64,000 nucleotides of DNA from Azospirillum brasilense (GTDB taxonomy: Bacteria > Pseudomonadota > Alphaproteobacteria > Azospirillales > Azospirillaceae), in contig NZ_QOKV01000003.1 of the NCBI RefSeq assembly GCF_008365405.1, positions 62,001-126,000 on the forward strand, in the 5' to 3' direction. Shown here in pieces: positions 49,564 through 56,686 of the stretch. Both the position numbers and the translations under genes were made by a program. The notes below the pieces were generated by a model, which was given only the letters and a program-made list of their open reading frames with translations, made no database searches and was not told where the DNA came from. Every line of letters begins with the position of its first letter. Position 1 is the first letter of the stretch.

Positions 49564-50198
49564 CCTTTAAGAAACCTTTGGGCGGCCCTTCGGCGAACGG
49601 CTTCATTCATTTCCTCGACCGAAACGGACCGATGAATGGTTCCTCCCATCCCGATAAGATCATCGATGGTTTTTCGGGCCTGGGCTTTCCCGCTCGACGC
49701 GGCGGCCGAGCCTGTCATGGCGTCGGAAAGTTCGAACGGTGTTCCGCTGAAGGGGTCTGGTCTGCTGGGTTCGGTCTGTCCGCGCTTCTGGTCTAGAACG
49801 CACCTTCGGAAGTAGGCGGCGATGAACACGCGGACTGCCGAGGTCAGGGTGACCTCCGCATTGTCCGCGCCCGGGCCGTGGCGCCGGAGTTGCTCCTCCA
49901 GCCGGTCCTTGATCTGGGTGCAGAGCGTGTTGACGGTGAGCCCTTCGCGCCGCGCGATGTCTTCCAACGCGTCCCACATGGCCGGCTCCAGCCGCATGCT
50001 CGTGCGGTGCCCGCCGACCATGATGGACCGGCTTGCCAGCGGCTCGTTGCTTCGTGAAAGGGCGGCGATGTGGTGGTGTACAGGATCGACATCGATCCGT
50101 GCGCAATCACCTGGCTTTAAGCCAAGCTGGTCGCGCACGGCTTTCGGCAGCATCAGTTCGCCGTCTGGGCCGACCACAACATAATCCATGAACCCCAT
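49560..50198 (-). CDS. Antitoxin with AbrB-like head, inserted ribbon-helix-helix domain and VapB-like tail
   Basis: 212 residues from ATG 50198 (GGAG about 8 nt upstream). Residues 4-48 look like an AbrB/SpoVT swapped-hairpin DNA-binding domain (DYVVVGPDGELMLPKAVRDQ then LGLKPGD). Residues about 62-132 are a ribbon-helix-helix domain of the RHH_4 type (RTSMRLEPAMWDALEDIAR). Residues about 170-212 match toxin-binding tails of AbrB-type VapB proteins (TIDDLIGMGG, SVEEMNEAVRRRAAQRF). The protein is about 2.5 times longer than usual VapB. The middle domain matches the protein encoded at 52555 at 63 of 71 aligned positions. It starts 13 nt after the cobS stop. Confidence 0.85.
   Translation of the reverse strand: MGFMDYVVVGPDGELMLPKAVRDQLGLKPGDCARIDVDPVHHHIAALSRSNEPLASRSIMVGGHRTSMRLEPAMWDALEDIARREGLTVNTLCTQIKDRLEEQLRRHGPGADNAEVTLTSAVRVFIAAYFRRCVLDQKRGQTEPSRPDPFSGTPFELSDAMTGSAAASSGKAQARKTIDDLIGMGGTIHRSVSVEEMNEAVRRRAAQRFLKG
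49839..49880 (-). repeat. Left copy of a 42-bp exact inverted duplication (RHH coding region)
   Basis: These 42 bases, read on the minus strand, are identical to 52776-52817 on the plus strand. They lie in the ribbon-helix-helix part of the antitoxin and encode its ADNAEVTLTSA segment. Confidence 0.85.
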
Positions 50199-50211
50199 CG
50201 CCGTCTCCGCC

Positions 50212-51216
50212 TCACACCAGGTTGGCCTGAACCCCCGTCTCCGGCAGCTCGGTGCCGAAGCAGCGCTGGTAGTATTCGGCGACGGTCGGCCGCTCCACCT
50301 CGTCGCACTTGTTCAGGAAAGTGATCCGGAACGCGAAGGCGATGTCGTTGAAGATGTTGGCGTTCTGCGCCCAGGTGATGACCGTGCGCGGGCTCATCAC
50401 GGTGGAGATGTCGCCGTTGATGAAGCCGGCGCGGGTCAGGTCGGCCAAGCGCACCATCGACGCCACGGTCTTGCGGCCGGACTCGCTGTCGTACTCCGGC
50501 ACCTTGGAAGCGACGATCTTCACCTCGGCGTCCACCGGCAGGTAGTTCAGCGTCGCCACGATGTTCCAGCGGTCCATCTGGCCCTGGTTGATCTGCTGCG
50601 TGCCGTGATAGAGGCCGGTGGTGTCGCCCAGGCCGACGGTGTTCGCCGTGGCGAACAGGCGGAAGGCCGGGTGCGGGCGGATGACGCGGTTCTGGTCGAG
50701 CAGGGTCAGCTTGCCTTCCACCTCCAGCACGCGCTGGATCACGAACATCACGTCGGGGCGGCCCGCGTCATACTCGTCGAAGACCAGCGCGCAGGCGTGC
50801 TGCAGCGCCCAGGGCAGGATGCCTTCGCGGTACTCCGTCACCTGGACGCCGTCGCGCAGGACGATGGCGTCCTTGCCCATCAGGTCGATGCGGCTGATGT
50901 GGCTGTCCAGGTTGATGCGGATGCAAGGCCAGTTCAGGCGGGCGGCCACCTGTTCGATGTGGGTGGACTTGCCGGTCCCGTGATAGCCCTGGACCATGAC
51001 GCGGCGGTTGTAGGCGAAGCCCGCCAGGATCGCGAGCGTCGTGTCGCGATCGAAGCGGTAGGCTTCGTCGATGTCCGGCACATGCTCGGTGCGCTGGCTG
51101 AAGGCCGGCACCTGCATGTCGCTGTCGATGCCGAACACTTGACGCACCGACAGGGTGATGTCGGGAACGTGATCGAACAGGGCCGAGCTGGCCTGGGTGG
51201 CTCCTTGAGAAGGCAT
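50212..51216 (-). CDS. cobS: Aerobic cobaltochelatase subunit CobS
   Basis: 334 residues from ATG 51216. It is an AAA+ ATPase that energises cobalt insertion with CobT and CobN. The Walker A is GYHGTGKST, Walker B is [12 protein letters not shown], and sensor 1 is [33 protein letters not shown] is a CobS-typical N-terminal region. Gap to the upstream J-domain gene is 73 nt. Downstream lies the toxin-antitoxin insertion rather than cobT directly, so cobT expression depends on read-through across that cassette. Confidence 0.96.
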   Translation of the reverse strand: MPSQGATQASSALFDHVPDITLSVRQVFGIDSDMQVPAFSQRTEHVPDIDEAYRFDRDTTLAILAGFAYNRRVMVQGYHGTGKSTHIEQVAARLNWPCIRINLDSHISRIDLMGKDAIVLRDGVQVTEYREGILPWALQHACALVFDEYDAGRPDVMFVIQRVLEVEGKLTLLDQNRVIRPHPAFRLFATANTVGLGDTTGLYHGTQQINQGQMDRWNIVATLNYLPVDAEVKIVASKVPEYDSESGRKTVASMVRLADLTRAGFINGDISTVMSPRTVITWAQNANIFNDIAFAFRITFLNKCDEVERPTVAEYYQRCFGTELPETGVQANLV

Positions 51217-51289
51217 GGGAGGTTCTTATCGTTCCAACGTGTCTGTTGTCGGGGCCGCCCGGCCAATCTGGTCCGGCCAACCGTCGGGG

Positions 51290-51874
51290 TTACGCACCAT
51301 AGCAGGCTTTCAGCGTGTTGTAGGCCTGATTGATCTCCTTCAACTTTTCTTCGGCCGCCTTGTCCCCGCCGTTGGCGTCGGGATGGTGGATTTTCACCAG
51401 CTCGCGGTAGCGCGCCTTGATGCGCGGGAAATCCACCGGCGGGGCGAGGTCGAGGACGACCAGCGCCTCCTCCTCCGCGTTGCGGGCGGCCTGCCGGCGC
51501 TGCTTGCTCTCCTCGGACTGGTCCTTGCCGGCCTCGCGCCCGAACTCGAAGCTGAAGCCGTGCATCGCGCGGTCGCGCAGGAACTTCTCCTGCACCCCCC
51601 AGAAGCCGAGCGGCCAGCTCGGCCGCTGCCAGGTGGTGTCGCGGCGGACCTCGGCCTCGATCTGCTCGGGCTTCATGCCGGCGTAATAGTCCCAGGCGCG
51701 GTTGTATTCGCGCACATGGTCCAGGCAGAACCAGTAGTAGTCGTTGAGCTGCCGGCGGCTCTTCGGCGCGCGGTACTCGCCCTCGCCGGCACAGCCCGGA
51801 TGATCGCAGGCGCGCACGGCGGTGCGCGGCTGGTCGTAGCGGCTGAAGTCGTGGCGGGTGCGTGGCTTGCTCAT
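51290..51874 (-). CDS. J-domain protein (DnaJ-like co-chaperone) linked to cobS
   Basis: 194 residues from ATG 51874. The N-terminal part contains a possible metal site (ACDHPGC) and Trp/Tyr-rich [22 protein letters not shown]. The C-terminal J-domain (about 135-190) has the HPD motif in [14 protein letters not shown], followed by [15 protein letters not shown]. It should stimulate an Hsp70 ATPase. Genes of this type stand directly before cobS in many alphaproteobacteria, suggesting a part in assembling or remodelling the chelatase. No strong ribosome-binding site is visible. Confidence 0.88.
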   Translation of the reverse strand: MSKPRTRHDFSRYDQPRTAVRACDHPGCAGEGEYRAPKSRRQLNDYYWFCLDHVREYNRAWDYYAGMKPEQIEAEVRRDTTWQRPSWPLGFWGVQEKFLRDRAMHGFSFEFGREAGKDQSEESKQRRQAARNAEEEALVVLDLAPPVDFPRIKARYRELVKIHHPDANGGDKAAEEKLKEINQAYNTLKACYGA

Positions 51875-52039
51875 GTGCGAAGTATGGGAAGAGGCATCCT
51901 TTCTGGCAAGCGCACGCAAGGGGGCGGTGCCGGACTGCGGAAAATGGCCGGTCTGCGGCATTGGCGTCTTGACGGGAGCGGTGCCGCGCCGTCACCTCAA
52001 TCCCAAACCCGACCCAGTCCAGACCCAGTGAGGACCCCT

Positions 52040-52312
52040 ATGGAATACGCCACCCGCATGCGCCGGAAGCTGACCGACGCGCTGGCCCCCGAGCGGCTCG
52101 ACATCCAGGACGATTCCGGCCGGCACGCCGGCCATGGCGGTGCCCATCCGGAGGGCGAGACGCATTTCCACGTCACGATCGTCTCCGCCGCCTTCGCCGG
52201 GAAGTCGCGCGTGGAGCGCCAGCGGCTGGTCTATGGCCTGCTGGCCCAAGAAATGGCGGAGCGCGTTCACGCCCTCGGCCTGACCACGCTGACTCCTGAG
52301 GAGGCTCGCTGA
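52040..52312 (+). CDS. BolA family protein
   Basis: 90 residues from ATG 52040 (GTGAGGA upstream). The BolA fold has GETHFHVTIVSAAFAGKSRVERQRLVYGLLAQEM, read from residue 38 to 71, with the conserved H-x-H and F-x-G-K-S-R-V-x-R-H/Q region. A histidine-rich early loop (RHAGHGGAHPEGETHFH) is notable. BolA proteins work with monothiol glutaredoxins in iron-sulfur and iron homeostasis. The gene diverges from the J-domain gene across 165 nt. Confidence 0.92.
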   Translation: MEYATRMRRKLTDALAPERLDIQDDSGRHAGHGGAHPEGETHFHVTIVSAAFAGKSRVERQRLVYGLLAQEMAERVHALGLTTLTPEEAR

Positions 52313-52442
52313 CAGCAACGCCGACAAGAACGCCCGGCCGCCGCCCGTGCAGCAAGGGAAAAGTGCCACCTGCAAATGCATACATACGCATGCAACTACT
52401 AGAGGTTCTTTTCCGTCTTCAAACATAATTGGAGTGCTGCCG

Positions 52443-52501
52443 TGGTTGCAATTCTCGCTGTATTTAGTAGAGTGCGGCGCATGCAACCAATCAATGCGCC
52501 G
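52443..52501. promoter_or_regulatory. Two overlapping perfect inverted repeats upstream of the RHH gene
   Basis: TGGTTGCA (52443-52450) pairs with TGCAACCA (52482-52489). CGGCGCAT (52475-52482) pairs with ATGCGCCG (52494-52501). Both are perfect 8-bp arms and share position 52482. Further TGCA motifs lie at 52371-52394. The block ends 53 nt before the gene start, where autoregulation by an RHH protein would act. Confidence 0.45.
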
Positions 52502-52554
52502 TGGGCGATGCACTTTTCGCGCGTCGTCCGGCGGGTTCGTGGAGAGGGCGGCGT

Positions 52555-53046
52555 ATGGCGAAGCGCGGGCCGAAGAAGCGGTTAACAGTGAATCCCAACG
52601 CGTGTGTGGAACCGCTGAAGAGCATGAACATCATGATTGCCGGGCGCCGCACGAGCATGCGTCTGGAGCCGACCATGTGGGACGCTCTGGAGGACATCGC
52701 CCGCCGCGAGGGCCTGACGGTCAACGGCCTCTGCACGCTGATCAAGGACCGGCTGGACGAGCAGATCCGGCGGCGCGGCCCGGGCGCGGACAATGCGGAG
52801 GTCACCCTGACCTCGGCGGTCCGAGTCTTCATCGCGGCCTATTTCCGCCGGGCCTGCACCGAGGATGGCCATGTCCAGGCCGGGCATGGCGGGGGCGATC
52901 CCTTCGTGGGCACGCCTTTCGACCTGCCGCCGCTCGACGAGTTGGACCGGCCCGAAAGCGGGGCCGGCACCACGGCATCGGCTTTGCCGCCGGCGGCAAA
53001 GCCGGGCGCGCCGGGTGACGTCCTGCGGTCCGCGCTGGAGGCGTGA
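52555..53046 (+). CDS. Ribbon-helix-helix (RHH_4-type) DNA-binding protein
   Basis: 163 residues from ATG 52555 (GGAGAGGG upstream). After a basic leader (AKRGPKKRLT) comes the ribbon and helices, RRTSMRLEPTMWDALEDIARREG, by residues 33-56. A second helical part has NAEVTLTSAVRVFIAAYFRR. The end is Pro/Ala/Gly-rich. It should bind DNA as a dimer. The domain matches the middle of the antitoxin at 49560 at 63 of 71 aligned positions, and DPFxGTPFxL follows in both. No toxin gene is beside it. A terminator follows the stop codon. Confidence 0.85.
   Translation: MAKRGPKKRLTVNPNACVEPLKSMNIMIAGRRTSMRLEPTMWDALEDIARREGLTVNGLCTLIKDRLDEQIRRRGPGADNAEVTLTSAVRVFIAAYFRRACTEDGHVQAGHGGGDPFVGTPFDLPPLDELDRPESGAGTTASALPPAAKPGAPGDVLRSALEA
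52776..52817 (+). repeat. Right copy of a 42-bp exact inverted duplication (RHH coding region)
   Basis: Identical in reverse orientation to 49839-49880. It lies inside the stand-alone ribbon-helix-helix gene, about 2.9 kb away, with cobS, the J-domain gene and bolA in between. Confidence 0.85.
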
Positions 53047-53073
53047 CGGCCTGAGCATCCTGATCGGGAAAAG

Positions 53074-53104
53074 AAAAGGGCGCGTCCACAGGATGCGCCC
53101 TTTT
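53074..53104 (+). terminator. Rho-independent terminator of the RHH gene
   Basis: AAAAGGGCGC and GCGCCCTTTT form a 10-bp stem followed by TTTTGTGTCT, 28 nt after the stop codon. A-rich left flank makes it bidirectional with the converging DUF2889 gene. Confidence 0.85.
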
Positions 53105-53185
53105 GTGTCTGTCCGGCATGCTGTGTCCGGTGCGGACGAAAACCGGTCTGCCCCGACCGGATTCCCGGCCGACCCGGCCGCCGCC

Positions 53186-53797
53186 TCAGTCCGCGGCGTC
53201 GCGCGGACGGTCGCCGGTGTAGTGGTCGGGCCAGTTCTTCCGCACGACCTCGCCGTTGCTGTCGAAGATGTGGCAGGTGTTCAGAAGCACCGGGCGCTTG
53301 GTGCGCAGCATGTCCTCCTTGCTGCCCGCCTCGCCGCCGGCCGCCCTGGCCTTGTCGGCCTGCTCGCGCGCCAGGATGGGATAGATGGTCTGGAAGGCGG
53401 TCGTGGCGATCGGCCCCAGAAGCTCCACCAGATGCGTGCAGCCCTGGATGCCGCCCAGCCGCTCCTTCACCGTGCGGGTCCAGCCCGGACCGATCTTCAG
53501 CCCGACCAGCCGCTGGAAATTGGGGGTGACGGAGCCGCAGGTGCGGTAGGGGCTCTTCTCCGTCACCGCTTCCACCGCATGGACGGTCAGGTCGTTGTCC
53601 ACCGTCAGGCGAAGCCACATGCCGTGCACCGGGTCGCCGGGCAGGATCTGGCCGCGCTGTTCGGTGTGGAAGGCGTAGCTCTTCACATCGGTCAGATGGC
53701 CTTCGACATCCCACAGCCCATCGGTCCGCCGATAGCCCCGGCAGGTGACTTCCCGGGTGTGGATCGGTTCGCGCGCGGCGGGTTCGGACAGCGGCAT
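53186..53797 (-). CDS. DUF2889 family protein
   Basis: 203 residues from ATG 53797. The N-terminal half has the family pattern HTREVTCRGYRRTDGLWDVEGHL and HGMWLRLTVDNDLTVHAVEA. The C-terminal half has CGSVTPNFQRLVGLKIGPGW and GCTHLVELLGPIATTAFQ. The invariant Cys and His residues (RTCGS, GCTHL, NTCHI) suggest a metal site. No function is known. It is a stand-alone gene converging on the RHH gene. Confidence 0.85.
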   Translation of the reverse strand: MPLSEPAAREPIHTREVTCRGYRRTDGLWDVEGHLTDVKSYAFHTEQRGQILPGDPVHGMWLRLTVDNDLTVHAVEAVTEKSPYRTCGSVTPNFQRLVGLKIGPGWTRTVKERLGGIQGCTHLVELLGPIATTAFQTIYPILAREQADKARAAGGEAGSKEDMLRTKRPVLLNTCHIFDSNGEVVRKNWPDHYTGDRPRDAAD

Positions 53798-53921
53798 GGG
53801 ACTCTCTGACGTTCGGCCTAGTTCGGACGGCCTGATTGTTGGGGCGTACCCGGGAATATCGGTGGGGCCAGCGTTCAGGTCAAGCCGGCTCCGCCGCATT
53901 GCAGCATTACCGGTTCGGTGA

Positions 53922-54407
53922 TCAGGGTGGAGCGCTGGCGGAGTAGTTCGATCCGAAGATGAAGGCCTCGCGGTCGCGGATCTCGTCCTCCAGATGGGCG
54001 CGGACCACGGCGAACAGGTCACGGATGGAGACGATGCCCATCACCGTGCCGTCCGACTCGCCGTTCGCGGTGACCGGCAGGTGGCGGTAGTGGTGGCGCT
54101 CCATCAGGTCCAACGCCTCGTAGGCGTGGGCGTCCGGCCCCAGCGTGTCGGGAGAAGCGGTCATGACCTCGGCCAGCCGGGTGGCTGCCGGATCGCGCCC
54201 TGCGGCGACGACGCGGGCCGCGAGGTCGCGCTCGGTGAAGATGCCCTTCAGCGACCGGCCGCCTTCCGCTTGGTCCTGGGTGACCAAGAGGGCGGCGACG
54301 CGGCGTTCCGCCATCAGAACGGTGGCGTCGTGGACACTGGCCTCCGGGGACAGGCAGACGAGCTGCTGATCCTTGATGACGTCGGGGATGAGCTTGCGGT
54401 TCGGCAT
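53922..54407 (-). CDS. CBS-domain protein
   Basis: 161 residues from ATG 54407 (AGGGAGAAGG upstream). Two CBS domains: the first with VHDATVLMAERRVAALLV and GIFTERDLAARVVAAG, and the second with YEALDLMERHHYRHLPV and GIVSIRDLFAVVRAHL. A Bateman module of this kind binds adenosine-type ligands (AMP, ATP, SAM), and stand-alone examples regulate other proteins. It ends in a short helical tail. It is 113 nt from aroB on the same strand and probably separately transcribed. Confidence 0.92.
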   Translation of the reverse strand: MPNRKLIPDVIKDQQLVCLSPEASVHDATVLMAERRVAALLVTQDQAEGGRSLKGIFTERDLAARVVAAGRDPAATRLAEVMTASPDTLGPDAHAYEALDLMERHHYRHLPVTANGESDGTVMGIVSIRDLFAVVRAHLEDEIRDREAFIFGSNYSASAPP

Positions 54408-54520
54408 GTCCCTTCTCCCTTTATGGGTCGGCACTCCGTTGCGCCTTGGACGCGAATCGGAACTGTCGTGAAGTCTGACAGTTTGCCACTCCAACGGTCA
54501 AGGGCTTATGGTGCACCGCA

Positions 54521-55657
54521 TCAGGGCGCGACGGCATCCTCCAGTAGCGCCCGCACCACCGCCGGATCGACATCGCTCCGGGTGAAGGCGTCGCCCAGCG
54601 CGCGCACCAGCACGAAGGCGATGCGCCCGTCCTTGACCTTCTTGTCCTTGGCCATGGACAGGATCAGCCCGTCGACGTCCCACTCCACGCCTGGAATGTC
54701 GGTGGGGCGGACCGGCAGGCCGACGCGGGCCAGATGGGCGCGCGCCGTCTCGGCGTCCGCCGCCGGGCACAAGCCCAGCCGCACCGACAGGTCGAAGGCC
54801 AGAACCATGCCGATCGACACCGCTTCGCCATGCAGCAGGCGGGAGCCGAAGCCGGTCGCCGCCTCCAGCGCGTGGCCGAAGGTGTGGCCGAGATTCAGCA
54901 GGGCGCGGTCGCCGCTCTCCCGCTCGTCCGCGCCGACGATGGCGGCCTTGGCCCGGCAGCTTTCGGTGACGGCGTGGCGGCGGGCGTCGCTGTCGCCGGC
55001 GACCACCCGCTCGCCGTTCGCCTCCAGCCAGGCGAAGAAGCCGGGCAGGCGGATCAGCCCGTACTTCACCACCTCGGCGTAGCCGGCCAGCACCTCGCGC
55101 CGCGGCAGGGTGTCCAGCGTGGCGGTGTCGGCGATGACCAGACGCGGCTGGTGGAAGGCGCCGATCAGGTTCTTGCCGTGCGGGCTGTTGATCCCGGTCT
55201 TGCCGCCGACCGAGCTGTCCACCTGGCTCAGCAGCGTGGTCGGCACCTGGATGAAGTCGATGCCGCGCAGCGCCGAAGCGGCGGCGAAGCCGGTGATGTC
55301 GCCGATCACACCGCCGCCGAGCGCCAGCAGGACCGCCGACCGCTCGATCCCGCGCGCCAGGACGGCATCCATCAGCCGTTCGAAATGGGCGAAGTCCTTG
55401 GTCTTCTCGCCCGCCGGCAGGACGATGGCCTGGGTCGGCTCGATGCCGGATTCGCGCAGCGTGCGTTCCAGCGTCGGCAGGTGCAGCGGAGCGACGTTCT
55501 CGTCGGTGACGACGATGGGGGCCTTGCCCCTGGTGATCGCGGCGATGCGCGGTCCGGCGCCGTCGAGCACCCGATCGCCGACCAGGATGTCGTAGCTGCG
55601 CGGACCGAGGTCGAGGCGGACGGTGTCTGTGACGGTGGGTGTGTCTGAGGAGGTCAT
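54521..55657 (-). CDS. aroB: 3-dehydroquinate synthase
   Basis: 378 residues from ATG 55657. It makes the ring of dehydroquinate from DAHP in the shikimate pathway, with NAD and a divalent metal. ALGGGVIGDITGFAAASALRGIDFIQVPTTLLSQVDSS spans residues about 100-138, with the nucleotide-binding glycines and catalytic Lys/Asp. GKTGINSPHGKNLIGAF is next. Metal ligands are His in LNLGHTFGHALE and Glu/His further on. It begins 7 nt after the aroK stop, so aroK-aroB are an operon. Confidence 0.97.
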   Translation of the reverse strand: MTSSDTPTVTDTVRLDLGPRSYDILVGDRVLDGAGPRIAAITRGKAPIVVTDENVAPLHLPTLERTLRESGIEPTQAIVLPAGEKTKDFAHFERLMDAVLARGIERSAVLLALGGGVIGDITGFAAASALRGIDFIQVPTTLLSQVDSSVGGKTGINSPHGKNLIGAFHQPRLVIADTATLDTLPRREVLAGYAEVVKYGLIRLPGFFAWLEANGERVVAGDSDARRHAVTESCRAKAAIVGADERESGDRALLNLGHTFGHALEAATGFGSRLLHGEAVSIGMVLAFDLSVRLGLCPAADAETARAHLARVGLPVRPTDIPGVEWDVDGLILSMAKDKKVKDGRIAFVLVRALGDAFTRSDVDPAVVRALLEDAVAP

Positions 55658-55664
55658 GGCGGGA

Positions 55665-56297
55665 TCAGGGCTTGTCGTGGTGGTGCGCCGGGTGGCGGTG
55701 ATGATGGTGGTGCGCGTGGGGCAGGGTGATGCCGAAATGCGCCTCCAGCGCCTCGATCACCTGTTCCACGGTCGCCTCCGGCGGGCGCTCGTCGCTGATC
55801 ACCGTCAGGTCGGCATCCGCATAGACGGGGTAGCGGGCGGTCATCAGCCGGCTCAGGATCTCTTTCGGGTCGCCGGCGTTCAGCAGCGGGCGGTGGGTGC
55901 GCCGCGCCGTGCGGGCCAGCAGCACGTCCAGCTCGGCGCGCAGCCAGATCGACAGGCCGTGGGCGCGGATGGCCGCGCGCGTCTCCGGGTCCATGAAGGC
56001 GCCGCCGCCGGTCGCCAGGATGTGCACCGGCTGTTCGGTCAGCAACCGGGTGATGATCCGCCGCTCCACCGAGCGGAACACCGCCTCGCCGTCGCGGGCG
56101 AAGATTTCCGCGATGGAGCAGCCCGCCGCCGTCTCGATCTCCGTGTCGGCATCGACGAAGGGCAGGTGCAGCCGCGCGGCCAGCCGTCGCCCGATCGCGC
56201 TTTTCCCGGCGCCCATCAAGCCGACCAGCACCACCGTCTTCGGCAGAATCTTCGAAGGGGCTTGCGGTTGTCCCTGCGGTGGTAGGCGGGCGGTCAT
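55665..56297 (-). CDS. aroK: Shikimate kinase with a His-rich C-terminal tail
   Basis: 210 residues from ATG 56297. It phosphorylates shikimate with ATP. The P-loop is VGLMGAGKSAIG at about residues 23-34. FVDADTEIE binds shikimate and Mg2+, and ILATGGGAFMDPE and RPLLNAGDP follow as the substrate and lid regions. The tail contains ten histidines in its last 18 residues (PHAHHHHHRHPAHHHDKP), beyond the end of standard shikimate kinases. It may bind metal, but this is unknown. It heads the aroK-aroB operon. Confidence 0.95.
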   Translation of the reverse strand: MTARLPPQGQPQAPSKILPKTVVLVGLMGAGKSAIGRRLAARLHLPFVDADTEIETAAGCSIAEIFARDGEAVFRSVERRIITRLLTEQPVHILATGGGAFMDPETRAAIRAHGLSIWLRAELDVLLARTARRTHRPLLNAGDPKEILSRLMTARYPVYADADLTVISDERPPEATVEQVIEALEAHFGITLPHAHHHHHRHPAHHHDKP

Positions 56298-56545
56298 GGT
56301 GCTGTGAACTTTCCTGATGCGAGACCGGGGTGCCGGTGTTCGATTCGGTCGCAGGGGCCTGCGCATGTTGCACAGCGGCGCCCCCGTGGCTAAAGTGGTA
56401 CGTCCGGCGTTCATCGGCCATCGGGCCAGCGGTGCGGACGGTGTGCGATGATTAGCATGAAAGCGCACCCTTGTCCCAAGCCGCACGGACGCAGACCGTG
56501 ATACAGCGCCGCCGTTCCTTCCACAGAAACACGACTCCGATCGCC

Positions 56546-56686
56546 ATGAGCCGGGTTATTTCCATTCTTTTCGTCCTGTTCCTGTTCGTCATCGGGGGTG
56601 GCATGGCCTTCCTTGCCTCCTGGGACATGCCGGCACCGTCCAAGACGGTGGAAAAGGTCATTCCGGATGAGCGGTTCCCCCGCTGA
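56546..56686 (+). CDS. Small single-pass membrane protein upstream of the xerD cluster
   Basis: 46 residues from ATG 56546. Residues 2-26 are one membrane helix (MSRVISILFVLFLFVIGGGMAF). A short periplasmic or cytoplasmic tail DMPAPSKTVEKVIPDERFPR follows, here split by position as residues 27-46. The family is not recognised, but its shape recalls tiny membrane proteins conserved next to xerD in related alphaproteobacteria. Its end overlaps the next gene by 20 nt, so they are likely coupled. Confidence 0.65.
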   Translation: MSRVISILFVLFLFVIGGGMAFLASWDMPAPSKTVEKVIPDERFPR

